From positions 1,364,001-1,428,000 of the forward strand of contig OZ242303.1 in NCBI GenBank assembly GCA_965207945.1: a stretch of 64,000 nucleotides of DNA. Reading direction: 5' to 3'. Positions 17,939 to 26,969 of this stretch are shown here, piece by piece (position 1 is the first letter of the stretch; each line of letters starts with the position of its first letter). Under the pieces are notes generated by a model. That model saw nothing but the letters and a program-made list of their open reading frames with translations, did no database searches and had not been told where the DNA came from. The DNA is from JAAOII01 sp965207945. Lineage in GTDB: Bacteria; Pseudomonadota; Gammaproteobacteria; CBDBNL01; JAAOII01. The position numbers were made by a program, and so were the translations under genes.

Positions 17939-20527
17939 TTATTTTGCTATAACGAAATGCTTGTCAAGGTAATCCACCTTAACGCTGCTGCCGGGCTGTA
18001 ACTCTCCTCCTAATATTTTTGTGGCAAGTAGATTCTCAATATTCTTCTGAATAGTGCGTTTTAACGGACGCGCTCCAAACACCTCATCAAAGCCCATATT
18101 AATCAGAGCATCCATAGCGGCATCCGCTATACTCAGCTTAATCTCATATTGCTCTGTCAAGCGATGTTGCAGTAGCTTGATCTGTAAATCGGCAATCGCC
18201 TTAAGTTGTTCTTTCTTCAGATTACGAAATACAATAATCTCATCAATCCGATTCACAAACTCGGGACGAAAATGCTTATTAACATGTTGCATTACTATGT
18301 CGTGCACAACATCATACTCCTCATCTTTGAACTTACGAATATCATCCGAGCCGAGGTTTGAAGTCATAACAATAATGGCGTTGCGAAAATCCACGGTGCG
18401 TCCTTGGCTATCAGTTAAACGTCCATCATCTAAAACTTGCAGCAATATATTGAATACGTCAGGGTGAGCTTTTTCCACTTCGTCCAACAGAATTAAAGAA
18501 TAGGGACGCCGCCTAACCGCTTCGGTCAATTGCCCTCCTTCATCATAGCCAACATAACCAGGAGGCGCCCCTACTAAACGAGCTACACTATGTTTTTCCA
18601 TAAACTCTGACATATCCAAACGCACCATTGCCGAACGACTGTCAAAGAGAAACTCTGCCATAGCGCGACACATTTCTGTTTTACCAACGCCAGTAGGACC
18701 AAGGAATAAAAACGAACCATTGGGACGCTCAGGATCTGCCATCCCTGAGCGAGCGCGGCGAACCGTATCAGAGACCGCGTGAATTGCTTCTTCCTGTCCT
18801 ATAACCTGTTGCTGCAATTGCTTCTCCATATCAAGCAGACGCGCCTTCTCACCTTTTAACATACGGGCTACAGGTATCCCCGTCCAGGCGGCAACCACTT
18901 CAGCTATTTCATTTTCTGTAACCTTGCTACGTATTTGCACTCCGTTAGTATCGGATTTATTGCTGGCTTCTTTCAAGCTTTCTTCAAGCCGTTTTTCTAA
19001 AGATGGAATAGTGCTATATTCCAACTTGGCAACCTTGGCTAAGTTACCTTCACGCTTGGCGCTTTCTTGTTCACTGCGCGCTTGGTCAAGTTCCGACTTA
19101 ATGTCTTGCGCAACTTGCAAGTGGGCTTTTTCCTTTTTGAACACCTCATTAAGATTAGCAAACTCACGCTCTTTCTCTGTGATTATTTGCTCCACTTCTT
19201 TTAGACGCTTCTTAGAGGAAGGGTCCTCTTCTTGCTTTAATGCCTCAAGCTCTATCTTCAATTTAATTAGTTGGCGCTCGGCTATATCTAATTTCTCGGG
19301 CTTGGAGTCCATCTCCATACGAATGCGGCTGGCTGCTTCATCCATCAAATCAATTGCCTTATCTGGCAAACGTCTATCACTTATATACCTTTCTGATAAG
19401 CGCACCGCGGCGACCAACGCCGGGTCGGTAATATCCACTCCATGATGAACCTCGTATTTTTCTTTCAAGCCCCTAAGAATTGCCACTGTATCTTCGCGGC
19501 TTGGCTCACCAACAAACACCTTCTGAAAGCGTCTTTCAAGTGCCGCATCTTTTTCTATGTACTGACGATACTCATTAAGCGTGGTGGCGCCCACACAGTG
19601 CAAATCGCCGCGCGCCAAAGCTGGCTTTAGCATGTTGCCAGCATCCATTGCCCCTTCCGCCTTGCCTGCTCCCACCAGAGTGTGAAGCTCATCAATGAAC
19701 AGAATTACCTCACCTTGTCTTTTGTTGAGTTCTTTTAATAACGCCTTCATCCTTTCTTCAAAGTCGCCGCGGTACTTGGTGCCAGCAAGCAACGAACCCA
19801 TATCCAATGATAACACTTGCTTGGATTGCATTGATTGAGGGACTTCACGATTAACCACCCGTTGCGCCAACCCCTCTAATATAGCTGTCTTGCCAACTCC
19901 TGGATCGCCTATAAGGACTGGATTATTCTTGCGCCTTCTTTGCAGCACTTGAATTGTGCGGCGAATCTCATCATCACGCCCTATCACAGGATCCAGATCC
20001 CCTTTAGCGGCACGTTCGGTGAGATTAATCGTATACTTGGACAAGGCATCCTCGCCACTTTGGTCGCTACTGCTGTCTACTTTGGTGTCGCCACGAATGC
20101 TTTGTATATCATCCAGCAATCGTTGTTTATCCAGCCCCAGCGAATAGAGTATATCCTTCTCCTTGCTGCCTGCATCCAAAATAGCAGGCAGCACCCACTC
20201 TCCTGATACATAGCTATCACCATTGTCTTTGGCATATTTTTCGGTTTTGTTGATAACCTTAATAAAGTCACGTGAGGCGCCAAGATTATCAGCGCCGCCA
20301 CCCCTAACTTTAGGAAGTTCGCTGAAAAAGCCATCAAGTTTTTGGTTTAGCCCTTCCAGGGATATATCTTGCTTGCTTAATAGTTTATGTGACAAGCTAT
20401 CAGAGCTATCCACCAAAGAAGCCAATAGATGCGCTGGCTCCAAAGCGCTATTATCCTTTTCTATTGCCAGCGACTGTGCCTGCTGCAATGCCTCTTTTAA
20501 TCCGTCTGTATATTTTTCAATTTGCAT
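17939..20527 (-). CDS. clpB: ATP-dependent disaggregase ClpB
   Basis: Hexameric AAA+ chaperone that threads aggregated proteins, working with DnaK/DnaJ/GrpE. 862 residues, the normal full length. Order of parts: N-terminal Clp repeat domain (1-150), first AAA+ module with Walker A GDPGVGKTAILEGLA and VILFIDELHTLVGAG, the M-domain coiled coil (about 400-530, rich in Glu/Lys/Leu), second AAA+ module with GPTGVGKTEMCRAMAEF and SLILLDEVEKAHPDVF. AGAMDAGNMLKP-type and GYVGYDEGG pore loops are present. The ATG at 20527 has AGAGGA upstream. A possible heat-shock-type promoter and a phased 9-mer array lie upstream. Confidence 0.98.
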   Translation of the reverse strand: MQIEKYTDGLKEALQQAQSLAIEKDNSALEPAHLLASLVDSSDSLSHKLLSKQDISLEGLNQKLDGFFSELPKVRGGGADNLGASRDFIKVINKTEKYAKDNGDSYVSGEWVLPAILDAGSKEKDILYSLGLDKQRLLDDIQSIRGDTKVDSSSDQSGEDALSKYTINLTERAAKGDLDPVIGRDDEIRRTIQVLQRRRKNNPVLIGDPGVGKTAILEGLAQRVVNREVPQSMQSKQVLSLDMGSLLAGTKYRGDFEERMKALLKELNKRQGEVILFIDELHTLVGAGKAEGAMDAGNMLKPALARGDLHCVGATTLNEYRQYIEKDAALERRFQKVFVGEPSREDTVAILRGLKEKYEVHHGVDITDPALVAAVRLSERYISDRRLPDKAIDLMDEAASRIRMEMDSKPEKLDIAERQLIKLKIELEALKQEEDPSSKKRLKEVEQIITEKEREFANLNEVFKKEKAHLQVAQDIKSELDQARSEQESAKREGNLAKVAKLEYSTIPSLEKRLEESLKEASNKSDTNGVQIRSKVTENEIAEVVAAWTGIPVARMLKGEKARLLDMEKQLQQQVIGQEEAIHAVSDTVRRARSGMADPERPNGSFLFLGPTGVGKTEMCRAMAEFLFDSRSAMVRLDMSEFMEKHSVARLVGAPPGYVGYDEGGQLTEAVRRRPYSLILLDEVEKAHPDVFNILLQVLDDGRLTDSQGRTVDFRNAIIVMTSNLGSDDIRKFKDEEYDVVHDIVMQHVNKHFRPEFVNRIDEIIVFRNLKKEQLKAIADLQIKLLQHRLTEQYEIKLSIADAAMDALINMGFDEVFGARPLKRTIQKNIENLLATKILGGELQPGSSVKVDYLDKHFVIAK

Positions 20528-20546
20528 AGTAATTCCTCTTATTATT

Positions 20547-20578
20547 ATTTATAGTGAATAATTACAAAAAATCAAGGG
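20547..20578 (-). promoter_or_regulatory. candidate clpB promoter (sigma32- or sigma70-like)
   Basis: On the minus strand CCCTTGAT (20571-20578) resembles the sigma32 -35 box CCCTTGAA, and CACTATAAAT (20547-20556) lies 14 bp downstream. The same bases can be read as a sigma70 pair, TTGATT and TATAAA with 16-bp spacing. The leader to the ATG would be short. clpB is a classic heat-shock gene, which fits but does not prove sigma32 control. Confidence 0.45.
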
Positions 20579-20643
20579 GGTCCGCCGCAAAGAGGGGGGC
20601 AAGTGGCTATATTAGGGGCATATTAGCCGAACATTAGCAGCAT

Positions 20644-20822
20644 ATATTAACAAGTTATTAACAGGTTATTGTCAGGTTATCAACAAGTTTTATACAGATT
20701 ATTGTCAGTTATTGACAGTATTAATGCTGGTTTTATGCAGGTTATGAACAGGTTATAAACAGGTCCCCTCTGTAAGTCGCTATACCCCCCTTACTTATAT
20801 TAGTAGTGTATTATTATCAACA
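20644..20822 (+). repeat. 11-bp-phased array of DnaA-box-like 9-mers
   Basis: The 300-bp gap between the GLUG lipoprotein gene and clpB holds eleven direct 9-mers resembling TTATNNACA. They begin at 20644, 20655, 20666, 20677, 20688, 20699, 20709, 20719, 20731, 20742 and 20753, so most are 9 bp plus a 2-bp gap. The clearest are TTATTAACA, TTATCAACA, TTATTGACA, TTATGAACA and TTATAAACA; TTATCAACA is one change from the DnaA box TTATCCACA. A second TTATCAACA in the same orientation sits at 20814-20822. An AT-rich stretch (20530-20572) and G-runs lie on the clpB side. Confidence 0.75.
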
Positions 20823-20827
20823 ACGCA

Positions 20828-23461
20828 CTATTCACAGCCCAGGGGCATGCCATTACGCTGACACTCCTGGTCTGCGGCTGAAGGCAAAAGATCCCTATCA
20901 TCTGGGGAGCGAACAACTCTCAATGAAGGATATTGTCCAGCATTGAAACTCCAGCTGCGGGTGATGTCTGTTCCTGCAGTGCTGTCTGTGGTGTTACCCC
21001 AGTTGGTGGAGGGGAATAAAACAGCGCACTCTCCCTCTGATACTAGCGTAAAACCTTCAATACGCAGACCATTCAGTTCGCATCCTCGCAGTCGGCCTGT
21101 GGAGAATCCAGTAGTGCCTGTGCTATCTCCATCAATAGTATTGCTTCTATCCTTCCCAACGCCAGGTCGTGTTACGCCAGGAACACTAGCGTCAAAATAT
21201 GACTCTTCAATAATAACACCGTTGCCTGTTGTTTGGTTTCTTTCCGCAACTACACCTCCTAATAAAGTATTATCCCTTTCCTCCCGCATCATAGCAGTAA
21301 CCAGACCAGCAGCATAAGAAGTATTTATAATTGCCCCTACACCTGAGATAGACCCAGCAAGTCCTCCTGCAGTCCCTTCTCTACCTGATATTCCATACCC
21401 CCCTCTAACACTCCCTGTGGCGTAAGAAGATAACAGAGCCCCTCCCTGATTTGTTCCTACCAAACCGCCAGTGTCTCCCTCACCTTGAACTACTGCTGTA
21501 GAATAAGAATAAGATATCTCCCCTTGGTTTAATCCAACCAATCCGCCTATAGAATCCATTGATGCATTAACTAAGCCAGTCGCGTAAGAATAGCTAATAA
21601 CTCCATCTTCCTGATTCAAGGCGACTAATCCACCAGCATGAGAGCCGGAAATAATAGTATCTACTGTTGTGGTTTCTCTATAAGCATTCCCTGGTGCCTG
21701 AATTATCATGTTAATATTTTGTAGCCCAAGCGCAGTAATATCCCCATTATTTATTCCGAAAAGACCAAACCACTTTGAATTATCGCCTTGGCGCAAATGA
21801 ATAGTCAAGTCATTGACAGCATAACCCTCTCCATTGAAAGAACCGCTGAAGGATTGTCCATCTTTGCCAGCAATTGGCGTCCAGCCGCGTCCTATATAAC
21901 TGGTGACCGCGGGCTTATCCCAAACATCCGTATTGGTGGCAGAAGCGTTAATGTCATTAGCAAGCATGTAGTACTTGGTGAGTTGATCGTCAGCATCCGT
22001 GCCATACAGAAACCTGTTATTAGTAAAATCTGACGAACTAAGTGCAGTTCCGTTGTGGTCTACTCCTGCTATTGCTTGCAGCTGATAGATGTTGCTGATA
22101 ATATAGGGAGTACCTGGCTCTCCATTTCCTGTAACATCCACATCGGCATCATACGGGAATGCGTCATAGAAGCCCCTAACTTTATCCCCATCAAAATCAT
22201 CGTTAAGTTGCAGGTCATTATTAAGATTAACCGTAACATTGGCATTAGATTTATACCCGCCAAATTGATTCGTTGCCACAACCTGAAAAATAACAGAAGA
22301 TACTACAAAATCACTTAGAATAGCAGCTCTACGCAAAACGATATTTCTCGTGCCATCTGCGTTATCAGTAGTAGCAGGTTCAAATAAATCCCCAAAAATA
22401 TTATTGTTCCCCACCAAACTATAATCCAAGGCGACCCCTTCGGCGTTCATCGCCGAGATATTTCCTACCACAACTCCCGCATTTGCCATAGATAAAGGCA
22501 GATTAAAGTTATAAGTCGTTGGGCTAAACGTTGGAGGGGATAGATCACTCACAGTAACATAAATGGTGGCTGTTATGCTCCCGCCTTGATCATCACTAGC
22601 AGCGGCGTTAAATTGATACTCGCCTAAATCAGCCACTGGGGTTATTAGAGTTATTTCACCTATTGAGCTAATCTGAAATAGGTTGTTATTAACAGCAGGA
22701 CCATTGTTTCTATTATATTCATCGCTTATCCTATATCTAATAGTGTCACTATCAATATCTGTTGCCAATACACTACCCACCGGGTAGCCAGCAGCAGCAT
22801 TAATGAAGAAGCCGGCAAAATCGTAGTTGGCAAGTGTTGTGCTATTTGCAGGAGTAAACTGACCTTCATAACCACTGACTACTGAAAAAGTAGGCGCATC
22901 ATTCTGGGCAGTAATGGAAATTGTATAGTGGACTGTAACCTTGGCGTCATCACTCTTCACTAAATCTATATAAAATTCGCCGAACACATTTTCGTCAATA
23001 TCGTTGATGGTTATGTTTATGGCAGTGACGTTTACTGAAAGTGTTAGTTGCTTTTCAGCTGGGTCAAAGTTTACAACGTCATAATTTGATGTGTCACCTT
23101 GAATAATTTGCATGAAGGTGAAATTGCCTAATCCAAGCTTAGTGGTGTTTATTTCTTTACCTGCTAATACCTCACCAACTGTAATATTATAGGTTGTAAT
23201 AGAGTTAAAAACTTTGGGAAGATCAAGAAGTTTGCAATCTTTAGTGCCTCCTATAGCGCCACCGGCATCTTCAGCAAAAATGCAGTCGGCTGTAGTAATG
23301 CGATCGATGGTGGGAACTCTTGATGTTGAACCGCCTCCTCCTCCGCCACCACCACAAGCAGTAACAACTAGAATAAGCAATAGGACAGCAAGGATAGGCG
23401 TCCTTGTGAATAACCCCCGCTTCAATTCTTGTAAAAATATAATTTGCATTTTAATAGTCAT
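20828..23461 (-). CDS. cadherin-like/GLUG surface lipoprotein
   Basis: 877-residue predicted lipoprotein, function unknown. The signal peptide ends in LLLILVVTAC followed by eight glycines, a typical lipid-anchored Cys plus flexible linker. Residues of about 190-310 resemble cadherin-type repeats (NDAPTFSV, ATDIDSDTIRYRIS, EYQFNAAASDDQGGS). A Ca-binding-like DFDGDKVRGFYDAFPYDAD stretch follows, then INQL-type IYQLQAIAG. GLUG repeats come next (AGGLVALNQEDGVISYSYAT, GGLVGLNQGEISYSYST, GGLVGTNQGG). The C-terminus has two Cys pairs (ADQECQRNGMPLGCE). It shares block order with the other GLUG proteins here but has diverged. The 130 bp upstream hold no convincing promoter; the ATG at 23461 lacks a strong Shine-Dalgarno and an ATG four codons later is an alternative. 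Confidence 0.85.
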   Translation of the reverse strand: MTIKMQIIFLQELKRGLFTRTPILAVLLLILVVTACGGGGGGGGSTSRVPTIDRITTADCIFAEDAGGAIGGTKDCKLLDLPKVFNSITTYNITVGEVLAGKEINTTKLGLGNFTFMQIIQGDTSNYDVVNFDPAEKQLTLSVNVTAINITINDIDENVFGEFYIDLVKSDDAKVTVHYTISITAQNDAPTFSVVSGYEGQFTPANSTTLANYDFAGFFINAAAGYPVGSVLATDIDSDTIRYRISDEYNRNNGPAVNNNLFQISSIGEITLITPVADLGEYQFNAAASDDQGGSITATIYVTVSDLSPPTFSPTTYNFNLPLSMANAGVVVGNISAMNAEGVALDYSLVGNNNIFGDLFEPATTDNADGTRNIVLRRAAILSDFVVSSVIFQVVATNQFGGYKSNANVTVNLNNDLQLNDDFDGDKVRGFYDAFPYDADVDVTGNGEPGTPYIISNIYQLQAIAGVDHNGTALSSSDFTNNRFLYGTDADDQLTKYYMLANDINASATNTDVWDKPAVTSYIGRGWTPIAGKDGQSFSGSFNGEGYAVNDLTIHLRQGDNSKWFGLFGINNGDITALGLQNINMIIQAPGNAYRETTTVDTIISGSHAGGLVALNQEDGVISYSYATGLVNASMDSIGGLVGLNQGEISYSYSTAVVQGEGDTGGLVGTNQGGALLSSYATGSVRGGYGISGREGTAGGLAGSISGVGAIINTSYAAGLVTAMMREERDNTLLGGVVAERNQTTGNGVIIEESYFDASVPGVTRPGVGKDRSNTIDGDSTGTTGFSTGRLRGCELNGLRIEGFTLVSEGECAVLFPSTNWGNTTDSTAGTDITRSWSFNAGQYPSLRVVRSPDDRDLLPSAADQECQRNGMPLGCE

Positions 23462-23591
23462 TCAATAAATTAATAATATCTCTCTACTTGAGGCAACACT
23501 AGTAATCGCTATTATAACAGAATTAATCGTTTTTTTAGGAGAAGCGACAGCAGTTGCCTAGTGAATTATCTTCTAGGCAGAGCTGATTACT

Positions 23592-24980
23592 TTAGTAGTC
23601 GTATACTAAGTGGGGAAGGTAAGTTGCCAGTTGTGGCCAGATCCATAGAACGACAAGCATTAGCAACTGTAGCCCAATGAACGGCATAACTCCTTTATAC
23701 ATCTGTATGGTCTTAACCGATTGCGGCGTCACACTACGTAGATAAAAAAGTGAAAAACCGAAGGGCGGGGTAAGAAAAGATGTCTGAAGATTAAGCGCAA
23801 TCATCACCCCCAGCCACAGAGGGTCAAGCCCTAAAGAAAGAAGGACTGGGGCAACCGTGGGAACAATAATAACGGTTATCTCAATAAAATCTAAGAAGAA
23901 GCCGAGCAGGAAAATAACTAACATCACCAATAACAAGGCAAAAAACACGTCGCCTGGCAAGCCAAGCAGCAGCTGCTCAATAGCTATATCACCACCATAG
24001 CCGCGAAATACCAAAGAAAAGAAGGATGCCCCGATAAATATAAAAAATACTTGTGAGGTAATTACAGCAGTAGTGCGAACAATCTGGTTTAAATTAGGGA
24101 CGGAGAGCCGTCTCTTTGCCAAAGCAATAACCAGCGCTCCAACGCAGCCCACAGATGCGGCTTCGGTGGGGGTGGAGTAGCCAGCAAGAATTGAACCCAA
24201 CACCAGGACAATTAAAATGATAGGCGGCATTAGCACCTGAATAACCTTGAGGAATAAATTAGTTCCTTCAAGCATTTTCTCTCTTTCACTAAGGGGGATG
24301 GCTGGCATGGCTGCTGGATTTGTAAACGCTACCCAAATAATGTATAACAAATAGAGTCCTACAAGGATGAGCCCTGGCAGTAAAGCTCCTAAGAAAAGGT
24401 CTCCTACAGATACAGTATCAGGCGAGAACTCTCCTCTTGCCAGCTGGGATTGCTGATAGGCGGTTGACATTACATCACCCAATAAAATAAGCACTATAGA
24501 TGGAGGAATTAATTGCCCCAAAGTTCCCGAGGCGCATATAGTCCCTGTCGCAATGGCAGGATTGTAATTGCGCTTTAACATAACTGGCAGGGATAATAAC
24601 CCCATAGTAACCACAGTTGCCCCCACTATGCCAGTGCTTGCTGCCATTAGCATGCCAACAATCACCACCGAAGCCCCCAAACCGCCACGCAACGAACCAA
24701 ATAACAGCCCCATAGTATCCAGCAATTCTTCCGCCACTCGCGATTTTTGCAAAGTTACCCCCATAAAGACAAACAGTGGCACGGCGATAAGAACCTCATT
24801 ACCCATAATAGCAAACAAGCGGTTAGGCAATGCCTCCAAAAACACTGGCTCAAAGTACCCTAACATTACACCAATAAAAGCAAAAGCCAAAGAAACCCCA
24901 GCAAGAGTAAAAGCCACTGGGTAGCCCACCATTAAGAAGGCAAATATTACAATAAACAGGGCAAAGGCAAAAAATTCCAT
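23592..24980 (-). CDS. dctM: TRAP transporter large permease subunit DctM
   Basis: Inner-membrane Na+-coupled carrier subunit of a TRAP system. 462 residues, about a dozen hydrophobic helices. Family features: PLFVFMGVTLQKSRVAEELL, MLMAASTGIVGATVVTMG, SGTLGQLIPPSIVLILLGD, and PTEAASVGCVGAL. A hydrophilic loop (QQSQLARGEFSPDTVSVG) between helices is typical of the longer DctM type. Its ATG overlaps the dctQ stop by one base (TAATG). The substrate is set by the binding protein upstream. Confidence 0.95.
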   Translation of the reverse strand: MEFFAFALFIVIFAFLMVGYPVAFTLAGVSLAFAFIGVMLGYFEPVFLEALPNRLFAIMGNEVLIAVPLFVFMGVTLQKSRVAEELLDTMGLLFGSLRGGLGASVVIVGMLMAASTGIVGATVVTMGLLSLPVMLKRNYNPAIATGTICASGTLGQLIPPSIVLILLGDVMSTAYQQSQLARGEFSPDTVSVGDLFLGALLPGLILVGLYLLYIIWVAFTNPAAMPAIPLSEREKMLEGTNLFLKVIQVLMPPIILIVLVLGSILAGYSTPTEAASVGCVGALVIALAKRRLSVPNLNQIVRTTAVITSQVFFIFIGASFFSLVFRGYGGDIAIEQLLLGLPGDVFFALLLVMLVIFLLGFFLDFIEITVIIVPTVAPVLLSLGLDPLWLGVMIALNLQTSFLTPPFGFSLFYLRSVTPQSVKTIQMYKGVMPFIGLQLLMLVVLWIWPQLATYLPHLVYDY

Positions 24981-25585
24981 TACAATATGTCCTTTATATC
25001 TCCTGCTTTTTCTTTATAAGTAATTCTGCCGCTTACAAAACAATAATTGCGCCAGGTGTCTGATAATGCCTGGCAAAAAATCATAGCCGGCATAACCAAC
25101 AAAACTGTCTTAAGTAAAAATATAAAAGGCAGACCAGCGGGCTCACGGGATGTTTCAAGGTAACTCCACGAAGCAAGGACATACTCCAATGAAATATAGA
25201 AAGTGAAGATACAAACTGGACTAAGAATAAGCACAGCCCCGCAGATATTAACCCATGCTTGGCGAATGGGTGATAGTTGAGAATAAAAAATATCAATGCG
25301 CACGTGCTTGCCCTCTTGAAAACAATAAGCGCCGCACAGCATAAATAATAATGCATGCATATATTGCACCGACTCTTGTGCTTTTATTGAGCCAGTATTA
25401 AAGCCATAGCGCAGCACTACTATAACAAAAGTAGTGATAGCCATAGCAAAAGCAAGCCAAGCAATAAACTGACCTACAACACGATTTATCCGTTCAAATA
25501 CCTGGCAAGTTTGAGTGATGAACGAGATAGCAGTCCCCCCTAATTTACTGCTATTCCACTCAACCTCTGACCAGTTATTTCCCAT
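24980..25585 (-). CDS. dctQ: TRAP transporter small permease subunit DctQ
   Basis: Four-helix membrane subunit that pairs with DctM. 201 residues with hydrophobic segments at about 38-60, 78-96, 113-135 and 155-180. The SVQYMHALLFMLCGAYCFQEGKHVRIDIFY segment, here quoted by its ends VQYMHALLF and KHVRIDIFY, carries the conserved charged HVRID-type motif. Directly upstream of and coupled to dctM, 135 bp downstream of the first dctP-type gene. Confidence 0.93.
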   Translation of the reverse strand: MGNNWSEVEWNSSKLGGTAISFITQTCQVFERINRVVGQFIAWLAFAMAITTFVIVVLRYGFNTGSIKAQESVQYMHALLFMLCGAYCFQEGKHVRIDIFYSQLSPIRQAWVNICGAVLILSPVCIFTFYISLEYVLASWSYLETSREPAGLPFIFLLKTVLLVMPAMIFCQALSDTWRNYCFVSGRITYKEKAGDIKDIL

Positions 25586-25643
25586 CTATATTTCCCATGT
25601 ATACATGTATATAAGTGTGTAGGATTAACGCAAGTTTAGGACT

Positions 25644-25685
25644 GGACGAGTTATGGACGAGTTATGGGCGAGCTATGTTGCTCGC
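25644..25685. repeat. 11-bp tandem repeat and hairpin between dctP and dctQ
   Basis: Three contiguous 11-bp units on the plus strand: GGACGAGTTAT twice, then GGGCGAGCTAT (25644-25676). The last unit also supplies one arm of a hairpin GCGAGC / GCTCGC (25668-25673, 25680-25685). A stem here could reduce read-through from the binding-protein gene into dctQM, a common way to make more binding protein than permease. Confidence 0.55.
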
Positions 25686-25720
25686 TTCATAAAGATAAAG
25701 CAACCAGACAAAGGTAATTC

Positions 25721-26830
25721 CTATTTCAGTGCTTGAGCTCGAGCTCTCATATAAGGAAGCTCGGAAACACCATGCCATTGAATGGCACCCTTGCGAAATG
25801 CTTTGAATGATTGAAACACTTCATTAAACTCGGCATCATTTTCTGCAATATCTTCCAATACACGATTGCTTATTGTTGCTAATTCATTAAGCACTGACTG
25901 AGGATATTGACGAACTACTACGTCATGTTCTTCTATCAAAGTTTGTAGCGCCCGATTATTATTGGCAATAAACTCAGATAACATATCTTCGTTGGCAACA
26001 CGCGCCGCATTACGCACGATGGATTGCAAGTCAGCAGGTAAGGCATCAAACGCCTCTTTGTTAACCATTGCTTCCAAAGTAGTACCTGGCTCATGCCAAC
26101 CGGGATAATAATAATATTCAGCTGCTTTGTAAAGACCAAAAGCTAAATCATTATAAGGACCTACCCATTCTGTTGCATCTATAGCGCCAGATTGCAGTGA
26201 GGCAAAAATTTCGCCACCAGGTAAACCCACAGGGACGCCGCCTGCCTGTTTCAGGACTTCACCACCAAGTCCAGGAATGCGCATTTTAAGCCCCTTTAAA
26301 TCTTCCACAGAATTAATTTCTTTGTTGAACCAGCCGCCCATCTGCACGCCAGTATTACCTGCGGCAAGAGGAACTAGGTTAAACTTCGCATAAATCTTTT
26401 CCCAAAGTTCAATGCCACCACCATGGTGAATCCACGCGTTCATTTCCTGTGCGGTTAAGCCAAAAGGAACTGCGGCAAATAATTGCGCCGCTTGGCTTTT
26501 GCCTTTCCAATAGTAAGCTGCTCCATGCCCCATTTCTGCAGTGCCGCGGGATACAGCGTCAAATACTTCAAGCGGACCAACCAGTTCGCCGCCACCATAA
26601 ACTGTAACTTGAATTCGCCCATCGGACATTTCACCAATGAGTTCGGCAAAGTAGTTGGCGCCAGTGCCAAGACCAGGAAAGTTTTTGGGCCAGGTAGTGA
26701 CCATCTTCCACTCATAAACCTGCTGTTCTGCTGCTGCTCCAGCTTCAACCTGCGCTTCCTGTTTAGGAGCACAAGCGGCAAGAACGGCTGCGACCACGAG
26801 GGTTAATAACAATAAAAATTTCTTATACAT
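25721..26830 (-). CDS. TRAP transporter solute-binding protein, TakP-like, first copy
   Basis: Extracytoplasmic binding protein that hands substrate to DctQM. 369 residues. The signal ends in VVAAVLAACAPK, a lipobox, so it is predicted to be lipid-anchored rather than free in the periplasm. WKMVTTWPKNFPGLGTGANY, MGHGAAYYWKGK, FNKEINSVEDLKGLKMRIPG and DATEWVGPYND align with TakP-type proteins, which bind 2-oxo acids with a cation; the Glu-Trp of TEWVGPYND is part of that ligand site in the family. The likely substrate is therefore a keto or similar small acid, but specificity is not proven. A close paralogue lies 139 bp upstream. Confidence 0.92.
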   Translation of the reverse strand: MYKKFLLLLTLVVAAVLAACAPKQEAQVEAGAAAEQQVYEWKMVTTWPKNFPGLGTGANYFAELIGEMSDGRIQVTVYGGGELVGPLEVFDAVSRGTAEMGHGAAYYWKGKSQAAQLFAAVPFGLTAQEMNAWIHHGGGIELWEKIYAKFNLVPLAAGNTGVQMGGWFNKEINSVEDLKGLKMRIPGLGGEVLKQAGGVPVGLPGGEIFASLQSGAIDATEWVGPYNDLAFGLYKAAEYYYYPGWHEPGTTLEAMVNKEAFDALPADLQSIVRNAARVANEDMLSEFIANNNRALQTLIEEHDVVVRQYPQSVLNELATISNRVLEDIAENDAEFNEVFQSFKAFRKGAIQWHGVSELPYMRARAQALK

Positions 26831-26969
26831 AATAATTTACTTAATTTAGATTAATAAAAAACAATCAAGATAAGCGATTACGATTATCAGGACTGTGGAT
26901 ACTTATGTTTCATTATACTTAACTATGAAGCAATTAATCAATTGCAAATAAATATAAAAATTTAATGAA

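Noticed and set aside
20528..20827. Firm call of chromosomal oriC at the 9-mer array
   Set aside because: Gene direction does not diverge around it and the usual oriC neighbours are missing; kept only as a hypothesis.
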